This document shows, piece by piece, positions 1 through 8,135 of a stretch of 46,294 nt of DNA (positions are counted from its first letter, which is position 1; each line of letters starts with the position of its first letter). A program made the translations under genes and the position numbers. This DNA is from an uncultured Bacteroidales bacterium. Its GTDB lineage: Bacteria > Bacteroidota > Bacteroidia > Bacteroidales > UBA4417. Below the pieces are notes generated by a model. It made no database searches, was not told the DNA's origin, and saw nothing but the letters and a program-made list of their open reading frames with translations. The DNA lies in contig CAIRMR010000067.1 in assembly GCA_903879715.1 (NCBI GenBank), positions 1-46,294 of the forward strand. Direction: 5' to 3'.

Positions 1-2280
1 GGAGTTGCAGCAGGATCTCCACCAAAAGGAAATTCTATTTGAATTGACTTCATCATTCCACTATATGGAATTCCCCAACCTGTAGTAAGATCAATAGAAA
101 CGAAATTTTTATTTGGATCAAGTTCTGCTAAAACATAACCCCCTTCGTCATTGCTGTTTGTGAGTATTAAAAATATTTTTACCGGTGCAGTTACAGGCCA
201 GTTTACCGATGTATAGGCTATCTCCATGTAGCGATGAGTACTTGCGTTAAATACCTTTTCAACCTGTACTCCCGGAGCATACAACTGAGGTCCTTGTGCA
301 GGATCAGGTGTACCATCGAAATAGCTCATTTTAAGTGATCCGTTTTCCCAGCTTGCCGCTACATCACGTCCTGCTCCCAGGTCGTGCCATCCTTGCATAT
401 CCGTGGCAAAATCCCATACAGTATTACTAAGTCCAACTGTTATGGAAGCAGAGGCATCCGAAACATTACCGGCTGCATCAATAGCATATACAATGTAATT
501 TCCCAGAGCAATTCCGGTAGTACTTACAGTTACAGCAACATTTGCCGTAGCAGCAGCATTGGCAACAGCAGCGGCAAGGATGTCGGCTTTTACTTTTGCC
601 GTTCCTGCAGGTGCTAAATATACGGTAGCATCTTCGCTGCTGGTAGCCGAAATATCGCCACCGGCAATTATGGTTCCGGCTGTAACAGCTGACAGGACAG
701 GAGCAACATGATCTGTTTGTGTATTTGTAAACTCAATTTTATCAATCAAAGTTGCTTTTCCAAACCAATTGGCTGCCGGAGTTGCAGCAGCATCTCCACC
801 AAAGGGAAATTCTATTTGAATGGACTTTATCATTCCACCATATGCATTTCCCCAACCTGTAGTAAGATCAATAGAAGCAAAATTTTTGTTAGGATCAAGA
901 GATCCTAAAACATAACTCACTTGATCCAAATTATTAGTTAGTATTAAAAATACTTGTACCGGTGTAGTTACAGGCCAGTTTACCGATGTATACGCTATCT
1001 CCATGTAACGATGTGTACTTGCGTCAAATACCTTTTCAACCTGTACTCCAGGAGCATACAATTGAGGTCCTTGTGCAGGATCAGGTGTACCATCGAAATA
1101 GCTCATTTTAAGTGATCCGTTTTCCCAGCTTGCCGCTACATCACGTCCTGCTCCCAGGTCGTGCCATCCTTGCATATCCGAGGCAAAATCCCATACAGGA
1201 TCACTAAGTTTAACCGTTATGGAAGCAGAAGCATCAGAAACTTTACCGGTTGCACCTATAGCATAGACGATATAATTCCCCAAAGCAATTCCGGTAGTGC
1301 TTATAGTTACTGCTACATTTGCCGTAGCAGCAGCATTGGCAACAGCAGCGGCAAGGATGTCGGCTTTCACTTTTGCCGTTCCTGCAGGTACTAAATATAC
1401 GGTAGCAGCTGCGTTGCTGGTAGCAGAAACAGCGTCACCAACTGAAACAGTTCCGGCAGTAACAGCAGATAAAACAGGAGCTATATCAGCAGTTTGTGTA
1501 TTTGTAAGCTCAACCTTGTGTATCAAAGTCGATTTCCCAAACCAATCTTCTACAGGAGTTGGACTCCCCGTGGGAAGTTCTAAATATAAAGTTTTCATCA
1601 AACCAGTATATATCTTTCCCCAACCCGGATCAAATGCAGCAACATCGATTGAAGCAAAATTCTTTGTAGGATCAAGATCAACATAGGAATAAACGGCTTC
1701 GTTTTTACCATTCATGCATTGCACAAGCATTTTAACCGGTGCCGTTGTAGGCCAGCCTACTGTTTCGTAATACACCTCCAGGTAGCGGTGGGTACTTGCA
1801 TCAAATGCCTGATCAACCTGCACTGCCGGAAACCATAACCCGGGACCCTGGGCCGGCGCACCATCAATATAGGTCATCTTAAGTGAACCAGTGCCATTAT
1901 CCCAGCTGGCTGCTACATCGCGTCCTCCGCCTAAATCGTGCCATCCTTCTGCGCTTGCCGTAAAATTCCATACAGGATCTCTGAATTCAACCGTTATGGA
2001 AGCAGATGCATCCGAAACATTGCCGGTGGCATCAATGGCATAAACTATATAACTTCCGGCAGCAATACCTGCAGTGCTCAGGCCTGCGGCAACGCCTGCT
2101 GAAGCAGAAGCAGTTGCAACTGATGCAGCAAGTATATCGGCTTTAACTTTTGCGGTTCCTGCCGGTACTAAATATACGGTACCAACTTCGTCGCTCGTTA
2201 CAGAAACAGCGGTACCTTCTTTCACAGTACCGCTTGTAACGGCGGATAAAACCGGGGGAGTATTATCTGCTACTATTCCA
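1..2280 (-). repeat. 777-bp internal tandem repeat (259 aa unit)
   Basis: The sequence at 1-720 recurs at 778-1497 with an exact offset of 777 bp. The landmark gtatttg occurs at 721 and again at 1498. The first two visible units are nearly identical over long stretches; the third (1498 to about 2280) is more diverged and resembles the single unit at about 6390-6870 in the neighbouring gene. Each unit encodes one Ig-like plus one WHDLG carbohydrate-binding-like module, so copy number could change by recombination without breaking the frame. Confidence 0.9.
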
Positions 2281-3383
2281 GCTTCTACCAGTATTTCGGC
2301 CTGAGAAAGCGCGTAATTAAAAATGGACAGTTCATCAAAGGAAGCAATAACGGCCTCTCCGCCATTACTGCCCAGCAGGAAATCGCCTGAGCGGTCAAGT
2401 TTTGTGGCTGTTAAAGTAGCTCCGCTCTGCGTGCCGTTGACATAGCAGGATACATCGTTCCCTTTAACCACTAATGCAATATGTGCCCAGACATCATTCT
2501 GCCAGCCCATTACAAAATTAGACCAGCCTCCATCTCCAAGAAAGCAGATATTTCCATTTAAAATTCCCAGTTCAAAACCCGCGCTTGAAGGAGTAGAGAA
2601 AATGCGGGCAGCACCCGGCCATGTTTGTCCTGCGGCAGGGGTTTTCATCCAAAAGGAATAGGTAATATCAGGGGAAGAAAAAACAGGATTGGCAGCCATT
2701 CGCAAATAGGATCCAACTCCATCTAAAGCCAGTGCTCCTGCACCTTTTTTAGCCGATGCACTTATAGCAGGATTACCATTAACAGTGCCGGCAATGGTAC
2801 GGATATCGTCAGTATAATTCGCATCAAATGACCAATGAGCCATTTTTTTCAGAGACTTTGAAAATGCGATGCGGTCTATATCCAGCGTTGCGCCATTCCA
2901 ATCGGAGGCGGTAGCTGTTTCGCTGCTATGAGGAATCTCTATTCTTATTTGTGTAATAGTGCCCGTTGCCGGCAGGTTGTTCCATTTATTTTGCACATCA
3001 TCTCTGATGTCGAATGTAAACTCCCCGTTGGCCACTGTCATTGTTTGGTTGGCATAGTAAGTTGTCCCACTTATTTCCAGCGTGATATTGACAAAAACAG
3101 AAGTCTTTACCCAATTATGAGCTGTAAACTTCATATAGAATTTATCAATTTTGGATGCGTCTATTGAAACAGTGTTGTAAATAGTAGTGTAGCCATACGC
3201 ACCATCACCACCTCCTGTATAAGTTACAACCAGGTTTGAGCCACTGTGAGATGTTGTAACATCGTCTCCATAAGGATTCCAGCCCTCATTGTCAGCTGTA
3301 AAGTCCCAGGCAATATCCTGCGCTCTTGTCAATAGAGAAATTGAGAAAAGACACACAATTAACAAAAAGAATCCTTTTTTCAT
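1..3383 (-). CDS. Giant modular exported surface protein, C-terminus beyond the window
   Basis: I translated this frame by hand from the ATG at 3383 to the left edge (1127 codons) and found no stop, so the gene is partial at its 3' end. Residues 1-21 form a signal peptide ending in ..TRAQ. Then come a jelly-roll-like module (about 22-175), a LamG/concanavalin-like module (about 178-360), and alternating Ig-like modules (starting PVLSAVT and running to DASASITV) and carbohydrate-binding-like modules (starting VWNFTASAEGWHDLG). The N-terminal 360 residues and the WHDLG module are close paralogues of the gene at 4346-7990, which ends in a T9SS sorting domain; I infer the same export route here. 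Function is probably glycan binding or adhesion on the cell surface. No catalytic motif was recognised. It follows the small gene at 3442-3690 by 58 bp and may share its transcript. Confidence 0.9.
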   Translation of the reverse strand, partial: MKKGFFLLIVCLFSISLLTRAQDIAWDFTADNEGWNPYGDDVTTSHSGSNLVVTYTGGGDGAYGYTTIYNTVSIDASKIDKFYMKFTAHNWVKTSVFVNITLEISGTTYYANQTMTVANGEFTFDIRDDVQNKWNNLPATGTITQIRIEIPHSSETATASDWNGATLDIDRIAFSKSLKKMAHWSFDANYTDDIRTIAGTVNGNPAISASAKKGAGALALDGVGSYLRMAANPVFSSPDITYSFWMKTPAAGQTWPGAARIFSTPSSAGFELGILNGNICFLGDGGWSNFVMGWQNDVWAHIALVVKGNDVSCYVNGTQSGATLTATKLDRSGDFLLGSNGGEAVIASFDELSIFNYALSQAEILVEAGIVADNTPPVLSAVTSGTVKEGTAVSVTSDEVGTVYLVPAGTAKVKADILAASVATASASAGVAAGLSTAGIAAGSYIVYAIDATGNVSDASASITVEFRDPVWNFTASAEGWHDLGGGRDVAASWDNGTGSLKMTYIDGAPAQGPGLWFPAVQVDQAFDASTHRYLEVYYETVGWPTTAPVKMLVQCMNGKNEAVYSYVDLDPTKNFASIDVAAFDPGWGKIYTGLMKTLYLELPTGSPTPVEDWFGKSTLIHKVELTNTQTADIAPVLSAVTAGTVSVGDAVSATSNAAATVYLVPAGTAKVKADILAAAVANAAATANVAVTISTTGIALGNYIVYAIGATGKVSDASASITVKLSDPVWDFASDMQGWHDLGAGRDVAASWENGSLKMSYFDGTPDPAQGPQLYAPGVQVEKVFDASTHRYMEIAYTSVNWPVTTPVQVFLILTNNLDQVSYVLGSLDPNKNFASIDLTTGWGNAYGGMIKSIQIEFPFGGDAAATPAANWFGKATLIDKIEFTNTQTDHVAPVLSAVTAGTIIAGGDISATSSEDATVYLAPAGTAKVKADILAAAVANAAATANVAVTVSTTGIALGNYIVYAIDAAGNVSDASASITVGLSNTVWDFATDMQGWHDLGAGRDVAASWENGSLKMSYFDGTPDPAQGPQLYAPGVQVEKVFNASTHRYMEIAYTSVNWPVTAPVKIFLILTNSNDEGGYVLAELDPNKNFVSIDLTTGWGIPYSGMMKSIQIEFPFGGDPAAT

Positions 3384-3441
3384 AAATGTAGCTGATTAGT
3401 ACTTAGTTAGTAATTAGTGATGATTATTATAAGATACGATG

Positions 3442-3690
3442 TTACGATTCAGCTTCGTCAGCGGAACGCGTAACGTACACTTTCCGTGTAGCATAAGCAA
3501 CCGCCAGTATGAGCAGAATAAATGTTCCGTTACCCACAGGTGCTCCGGCTGAAGCGCCTATGCGGCCACCGTCGAATGAACTTCCACCGCTTTGCTCGCT
3601 GGGATGAGGTGGTAGCTGCGCATTCAAACTGAGAACAGATGAAAATACCAGGAAAGCAGTAAGAAAACTATTTTGAAGTGCTTTTTTCAT
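3442..3690 (-). CDS. Small PID-CTERM-like exported protein, copy 1
   Basis: 82 residues. An N-terminal signal peptide ends near LNAQ (about residue 25). A short Pro/Gly/Ser-rich stretch follows, then a GRIGASAGAPVGNG motif, a hydrophobic segment (FILLILAVAYA) and a basic tail (TRKVYVTR). This small polar motif, transmembrane helix and basic tail architecture resembles the Bacteroidota PID-CTERM putative sorting signal. Here the usual PIDGG-like motif reads PVGNG, so the family call is tentative. A close paralogue lies at 4068-4307. It sits directly before the giant gene ending at 3383. Biochemical role unknown; probably a sorted or membrane-anchored surface peptide. Confidence 0.8.
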   Translation of the reverse strand: MKKALQNSFLTAFLVFSSVLSLNAQLPPHPSEQSGGSSFDGGRIGASAGAPVGNGTFILLILAVAYATRKVYVTRSADEAES

Positions 3691-3812
3691 GTGTTATTAT
3701 TTATTAATTCATTGCTTATTTTCAGCGGTATTAATGCTTGCTTCGCAGGTATTTTTTACGGGTCACATGGAACTCCATGACAAAATAATATCATCCGCCT
3801 GTGAGTCAAAAT
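3686..3812. repeat. Dispersed repeat, copy 1
   Basis: About 127 bp here recur almost exactly at 46152-46294. The shared block begins at the ATG complement of the small gene and runs to gtgagtcaa. The right-edge copy carries an extra 19-bp palindromic insert (cctgcccgctacaggcggg) absent here. The right end cannot be set because the other copy runs off the window. Near its right side are inverted stretches catgacaaaat (3777-3787) and attttgtcatg (about 3819-3829), possibly terminal repeats of a small element. Confidence 0.75.
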
Positions 3813-3876
3813 TGGCTGATTTTGTCATGTTCGTTTCATCAGGTAGTTTATTGTTTTATGATCCAGATTTCCCGGT

Positions 3877-3999
3877 TTATTGTTTAACTGCCATCTTACA
3901 TGGAAGAAAAGTTTTGCCGGTTACTACCCGCACCAGGTATATACCAGTGACAGCAGTGCGTAAGGTAGTTTCGCCGGCAAACAGAAATCTTTATTTCAT
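3877..3999 (-). pseudogene. Collapsed giant-gene relic: start codons fused to T9SS sorting-domain end
   Basis: This is a 41-codon frame from ATG (3999) to TAA (3877). The first codons read ATG AAA TAA, matching the MKK start of the giant genes but with a stop at codon 3. From codon 8 it reads AGETTLRTAVTG, YLVRVVTGKT and ends MAVKQ, matching the last 34 residues of the giant protein at 4346-7990 (AGETTLRTTATG, YLVRVVTGKT, IAVIQ). Upstream lies the same TTAGTAATTAG-like leader that precedes both intact giant genes. After its stop, 37 bp lead to an ATGAAACGA, as 38 bp separate the intact giant gene from its small partner. It is best explained as a third module reduced by internal deletion. Confidence 0.85.
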
Positions 4000-4067
4000 A
4001 AAAGCAGTTGGTTAGTAGTTAGTTGGTTAGTAAGTAATTAGTTCTGATTTTAAAAGGGAAGATGATA

Positions 4068-4307
4068 TTATTCTGCTTCGTCAGCGGAACGGGTTACATA
4101 CACTTTCCCTGAAGCATAGGCAACCGCCAGTATGAGCAGTATAAATGTACCATTACCAACAGGCGCTCCGGCTGAAGCGCCTATACGGCCACCGCTAACT
4201 GAACTGCCACCGTTTTGCTGGCCGGCATGAGGTTGTGCTTTCAGACTGATAACAGATGAAAATACCAGGAAAGCAGTAAGAAAACTATATTGAAGTGCTC
4301 TTTTCAT
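4068..4307 (-). CDS. Small PID-CTERM-like exported protein, copy 2
   Basis: 79 residues, a clear paralogue of the gene at 3442-3690: same signal peptide (ending LKAQ), same GRIGASAGAPVGNG motif, hydrophobic segment FILLILAVAYA and tail KVYVTRSADEAE. It begins 38 bp after the stop of the giant gene at 4346-7990, so the two are almost certainly cotranscribed. The spacer between signal peptide and motif differs between the copies while the C-terminal half is nearly invariant. That suggests the C-terminal sorting/membrane part is the constrained region. Function unknown. Confidence 0.8.
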   Translation of the reverse strand: MKRALQYSFLTAFLVFSSVISLKAQPHAGQQNGGSSVSGGRIGASAGAPVGNGTFILLILAVAYASGKVYVTRSADEAE

Positions 4308-4345
4308 GTTGCTGAATTTTTAGTGTATGATCCAGGTTTCCCGGT

Positions 4346-7300
4346 TTATTGTATAACTGCAATTTTACGTGTAAGCGAAGTTTTGCCGGTTACTACCCGC
4401 ACCAGGTAAACACCGGTGGCAGTAGTGCGTAAGGTTGTTTCGCCTGCGTTCAGGGCTGAGGTGGCAAGCAGCTGACCCGAAACAGAATACAGGTAAACAG
4501 TGCCTGTAGCAGGTGCAGTATGGGTTATACGAATAATGCCGTGTTCAGCAACTACTTTTAAGCCTGCTGATTTTTGATTATCAACAGCGGTTACGGAAGC
4601 AAAACTGAGCATAAAACGATTTTCGGCATCGCCGGGAGCGGCCGTGAACGAATAAACAGGGTTGAGCCTCAGATCCCGGGATATGCCTGTTTTAAGGTCG
4701 TCGAGGCGGACAGGAACCGATGGATCGAAACTGTCGATTCCTTCGGCACTGATGGTGTAGCTGGTTGCAGCTCCCACTTTAAGGCCCAGTGCGACATTCG
4801 GGTTTGAAGTAAAATCAGGCAGTGTATTAACCGAAGCTTTTTCACCGGGGATAATTGAATACAGTTGCGGGGCGGCATCAATGCCGGCCATTTTGTAGGC
4901 ATCATACAACTGATCGAAGTTTACCGTTGCTGACTGATCGAAACGTACATACGTTTTATCGGAATAGCTGTTTCCGTCAACTGAAAGGGAAAGCATTTGC
5001 GGCACACTGTTAGCGATTTTATTGAAAGTCCCGCCGGATACTTTTGCTGCATCGGAAAGTATAAGTGAATTTACAGCATTGCTTGTCCGTATAAAGAATC
5101 CCTGTAACGAAGCTATTATCCCTGAACTAGTTTCTGTACCTATTGCATGGGCACTATAGTTTCCTGCCATTCCATTCCATACATAGGCATAAGCATTTGC
5201 ATTGGTTGGAACAGACAGTAATTTAGTGTCTATACCACATGGATACGGATTTCCCACCAGGTGCCAGCCTGCACCATAATTATCAATGGCAGATGATGGA
5301 GTATAACTCTGATTGGTATAACCAGCCGGGCTGCTTTTCAGCGTACCGGTGAAAACCAGGTCGCGGCTTCCGTTCAGGTAATTAAGGGAATAACCCTGGT
5401 CAGATGTTACTAAGTCATCCGTAGCAAGCCTTTCCCACGCACCTGTTGTTTCGTTGTAATTATCAACATAAGCCCCGTCAAAACATGAACCGGCTGATGC
5501 CTGTGAGCTTTCATTAACAGGAGAAATAAAGAGGTGCCATTTATCATCGGCAGCATCGGAAATAGTGCGCTTAACAGTGGCTGCAACACCTGACGTGCTT
5601 TCGATAAGCGAACCCCCTGATTCTACTACAAGGCCGGTAACTCCGGCGCTGTTGGCAAGGGTACCGTTTACTGTCAGAGATTCTCCATCACTGATGGTCA
5701 GTGAACTGCTGTTGTTAATTGTTAAATTCTTTGTGGCAGCAGCAACATCAACAGTTACTGCACCATCAACAATTGCATCAATAACAGACGAAGGTATTCC
5801 GTCACTCCAGTTGCCGGTTGAACTCCAGTTTGCTGTTCCGGTAAATGTTGTGGTTGAGGGGTTGGCAGTAATTGAGTAGTTCCCGGATACCGTGCCATCG
5901 CCACAGGTATTATGGCCTTTTACCGTAAGGTTGCCGCTGGTAGCATTTGATGCGAAATCAATAGTGATGCTGGTGCCTGATCCGTTAACAGTATAATTAG
6001 TTCCGCTGTATGCCCATACATAACTGCTTGCATTAGTAATGGCCGGAACGGTATAAGTAACACCCGAAGTTCCCCGGATTACTGTAGCAGTACCCGATAT
6101 TGCACCTGCAGCAACAGGTAAAGGGTCTTCAGTTAGTATTGCGCTGCCTGTCATATCGGATGTGCCGCCTGCATGGGTGCCTGTAACGGTATAAGTTCCG
6201 CTTGTCTGGCTGCCAAAGGTGATGGCTGAACCGGTGGTACCTGCAACGGTAGGTGTTTGGGCTGCTCCATCCTTATACAGGGTATAGGTAACGCCTGTTT
6301 GCGAGTTTGCTATGCCCACTGCACGGCCACTTCCACCCGCACAATACGAGCCGGAACCGCTTACAGAGTAGATTGCTGGAGGTGTTTGTGTATTTGTAAG
6401 CTCAATTTTATCAATCAACGTTGATGATGCAAACCAATTGGTTGCCGGATTAGCTGCTGCAGCGCCATTATGCGGAAGTTCGATTTGAAGTTGCTTCATC
6501 ATACCGGTATAGGGTTTTCCCCATGTCGGATCAAAAGCGGCAATATCGATTGAAAGAAAATTCTTTGTAGGATCAAGATCAGTATAGGAATAAACGATTT
6601 CGTTATTACTGTTCACAAATTGCATAAGGAATTTTACAGGTGCTGTTGTTGGCCAACCTACAGTTGTATACGAAATCTCCAGGTAACGGTGGGTGCTTGC
6701 GTCAAATGCCTGTTCAACCTGTATTGCTGCAAACCATAACTGGGGACCGCTATCCGGCGCACCATCAATATAGGTCATCTTAAGGGAACCAGTACCATTA
6801 TCCCAGCTGGCTGCTACATCGCGTCCTCCGCCTAAATCGTGCCACCCCTCAGCGCTTGCCGTAAAATTCCAGACAGGATATGTTCCAGCTTCTACCAGTA
6901 TTTCAGCCGGAGTAAGCGCGTAATTAAAAATGGACAGTTCATCTATGGAAGCAATAACGGCCTCTCCCCCATTACTGCCCAGCAGGAAATCGCCTGAGCG
7001 ATCAAGACTTGACGATGTTAAAGTGGCGCCACTCTGCGTACCATTGACATAGCAGGACACATCATTCCCTTTAACCAACAATGTAATATGTGCCCAAACA
7101 TCATTCTGCCAGCCCATTACAAAATTAGACCAACCCCCATCTTTCAGAAAGCTGATATTCCCATTTAAAATTGCCAGTTCAAAACCCGCGCTTGAAGGAG
7201 TAGAGAAAATGCGGGCAGCACCCGGCCATGTTTGTCCTGTAGCAGGGGTCTTCATCCAAAAGGAATAGGTAATATCAGGGGAAGAAAAAACAGGACTGGC

Positions 7301-7990
7301 AGCCATTCGCAGGTAATCGCCATCGCCATCCAAAGCCAGTGCGCCTGCACCTTTTTTAGCCGATGCACTTATAGCAGGATTACCATTTACAGTGCCGGCA
7401 ATGGCACGGATATCGTCAGTATAATTCGCATCAAATGACCAATGAGCCATTTTTTCCTGAGACTTTGACAATACGATGCGGTCTATATCCAGCGTTGCGC
7501 CATCCCAATCGGAGGCAGTTGCTAACTCGCTACTATGAGGAATCTCTATTCTTATTTGTGTAATAGTGCCCGTAGCCGGCAGGTTGCCCCATTTATTTTG
7601 CACGTCAGCTCTGATATCGAATGTAAATTCTCCGTTGGCCACTGTCATTGTTTGGTTGGCATAATATGATGTACCGTTTATTACCAGAACGATATTGACG
7701 AAAACAGAAGTCTTTACCCAATTATGAGCTGTATACTTCATATAAAATTTATTAATTTTGGCCGCGTCTATTGAAACAGTGTTGTAAATACATGTGTAGC
7801 CATACGCATGATCACCACCTCCTGTATAGGTTACAACCAGGTTTGAACCGCTGTGAGACGTTGTAACATCATCTCCATAGGGATTCCAGCCCTCATTGTC
7901 AGAAGTAAAATCCCAAACTATATCCTGCGCTCTTGTCAAAAGAGAAATTGAGAAAAGGCACACAATTAACAAAAAGAATCCTTTTTTCAT
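4346..7990 (-). CDS. Giant T9SS-secreted modular surface protein
   Basis: 1214 residues. Signal peptide 1-21; jelly-roll-like module about 22-180; LamG-like module about 182-365; WHDLG carbohydrate-binding-like module about 372-545; two Ig/PKD-like modules about 555-720 (SYCAGG; SGVTYTVP); a stretch with NWSSTGNWSDG and short beta repeats about 725-800; a T9SS-protein-type region about 825-1000; and a C-terminal type A sorting domain about 1140-1214 (SGQLLATSALNAGETTLR, YLVRVVTGKT, RKIAVIQ). Predicted to cross the outer membrane by T9SS and be anchored or released at the surface. The modules suggest polysaccharide or surface binding; no hydrolase motif was recognised. The N-terminal 360 residues nearly duplicate the gene at 1-3383 while the C-terminal halves differ, a mosaic pattern. 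Confidence 0.92.
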   Translation of the reverse strand: MKKGFFLLIVCLFSISLLTRAQDIVWDFTSDNEGWNPYGDDVTTSHSGSNLVVTYTGGGDHAYGYTCIYNTVSIDAAKINKFYMKYTAHNWVKTSVFVNIVLVINGTSYYANQTMTVANGEFTFDIRADVQNKWGNLPATGTITQIRIEIPHSSELATASDWDGATLDIDRIVLSKSQEKMAHWSFDANYTDDIRAIAGTVNGNPAISASAKKGAGALALDGDGDYLRMAASPVFSSPDITYSFWMKTPATGQTWPGAARIFSTPSSAGFELAILNGNISFLKDGGWSNFVMGWQNDVWAHITLLVKGNDVSCYVNGTQSGATLTSSSLDRSGDFLLGSNGGEAVIASIDELSIFNYALTPAEILVEAGTYPVWNFTASAEGWHDLGGGRDVAASWDNGTGSLKMTYIDGAPDSGPQLWFAAIQVEQAFDASTHRYLEISYTTVGWPTTAPVKFLMQFVNSNNEIVYSYTDLDPTKNFLSIDIAAFDPTWGKPYTGMMKQLQIELPHNGAAAANPATNWFASSTLIDKIELTNTQTPPAIYSVSGSGSYCAGGSGRAVGIANSQTGVTYTLYKDGAAQTPTVAGTTGSAITFGSQTSGTYTVTGTHAGGTSDMTGSAILTEDPLPVAAGAISGTATVIRGTSGVTYTVPAITNASSYVWAYSGTNYTVNGSGTSITIDFASNATSGNLTVKGHNTCGDGTVSGNYSITANPSTTTFTGTANWSSTGNWSDGIPSSVIDAIVDGAVTVDVAAATKNLTINNSSSLTISDGESLTVNGTLANSAGVTGLVVESGGSLIESTSGVAATVKRTISDAADDKWHLFISPVNESSQASAGSCFDGAYVDNYNETTGAWERLATDDLVTSDQGYSLNYLNGSRDLVFTGTLKSSPAGYTNQSYTPSSAIDNYGAGWHLVGNPYPCGIDTKLLSVPTNANAYAYVWNGMAGNYSAHAIGTETSSGIIASLQGFFIRTSNAVNSLILSDAAKVSGGTFNKIANSVPQMLSLSVDGNSYSDKTYVRFDQSATVNFDQLYDAYKMAGIDAAPQLYSIIPGEKASVNTLPDFTSNPNVALGLKVGAATSYTISAEGIDSFDPSVPVRLDDLKTGISRDLRLNPVYSFTAAPGDAENRFMLSFASVTAVDNQKSAGLKVVAEHGIIRITHTAPATGTVYLYSVSGQLLATSALNAGETTLRTTATGVYLVRVVTGKTSLTRKIAVIQ

Positions 7991-8082
7991 ATGTGTAGTT
8001 GATTAGTAGTTAGTAATTAGTTAACAATTAATTAGGTAGAAATTTTTTTTATTAAACGTGCAGGAATGTCCAGGCAAAATTA

Positions 8083-8124
8083 GTTGCCTCCCGCCCTGCT
8101 GATTGCAGCAAGGCGGGAGGCAAC
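8083..8124 (-). terminator. Long hairpin terminator after the beta-helix gene
   Basis: gttgcctcccgcc (8083-8095) pairs perfectly with ggcgggaggcaac (8112-8124), and an inner tgctg/cagca stem continues the hairpin. It lies 12 bp after the stop of the 8136-9899 gene and before the giant gene start at 7990. The T-rich run (8043-8050) is distant, so it may also act as an RNA-stabilising or partial terminator. Confidence 0.7.
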
Positions 8125-8135
8125 ATGAATAGAAA

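Noticed and set aside
1-2280. Regular repeats resembling a CRISPR array
   Set aside because: The period is 777 bp, whole units are coding and in frame, and there are no unique spacers.
3689-4015. 108-residue plus-strand open frame
   Set aside because: It runs antisense to the collapsed giant-gene relic and through the dispersed repeat; no start context or family motif.
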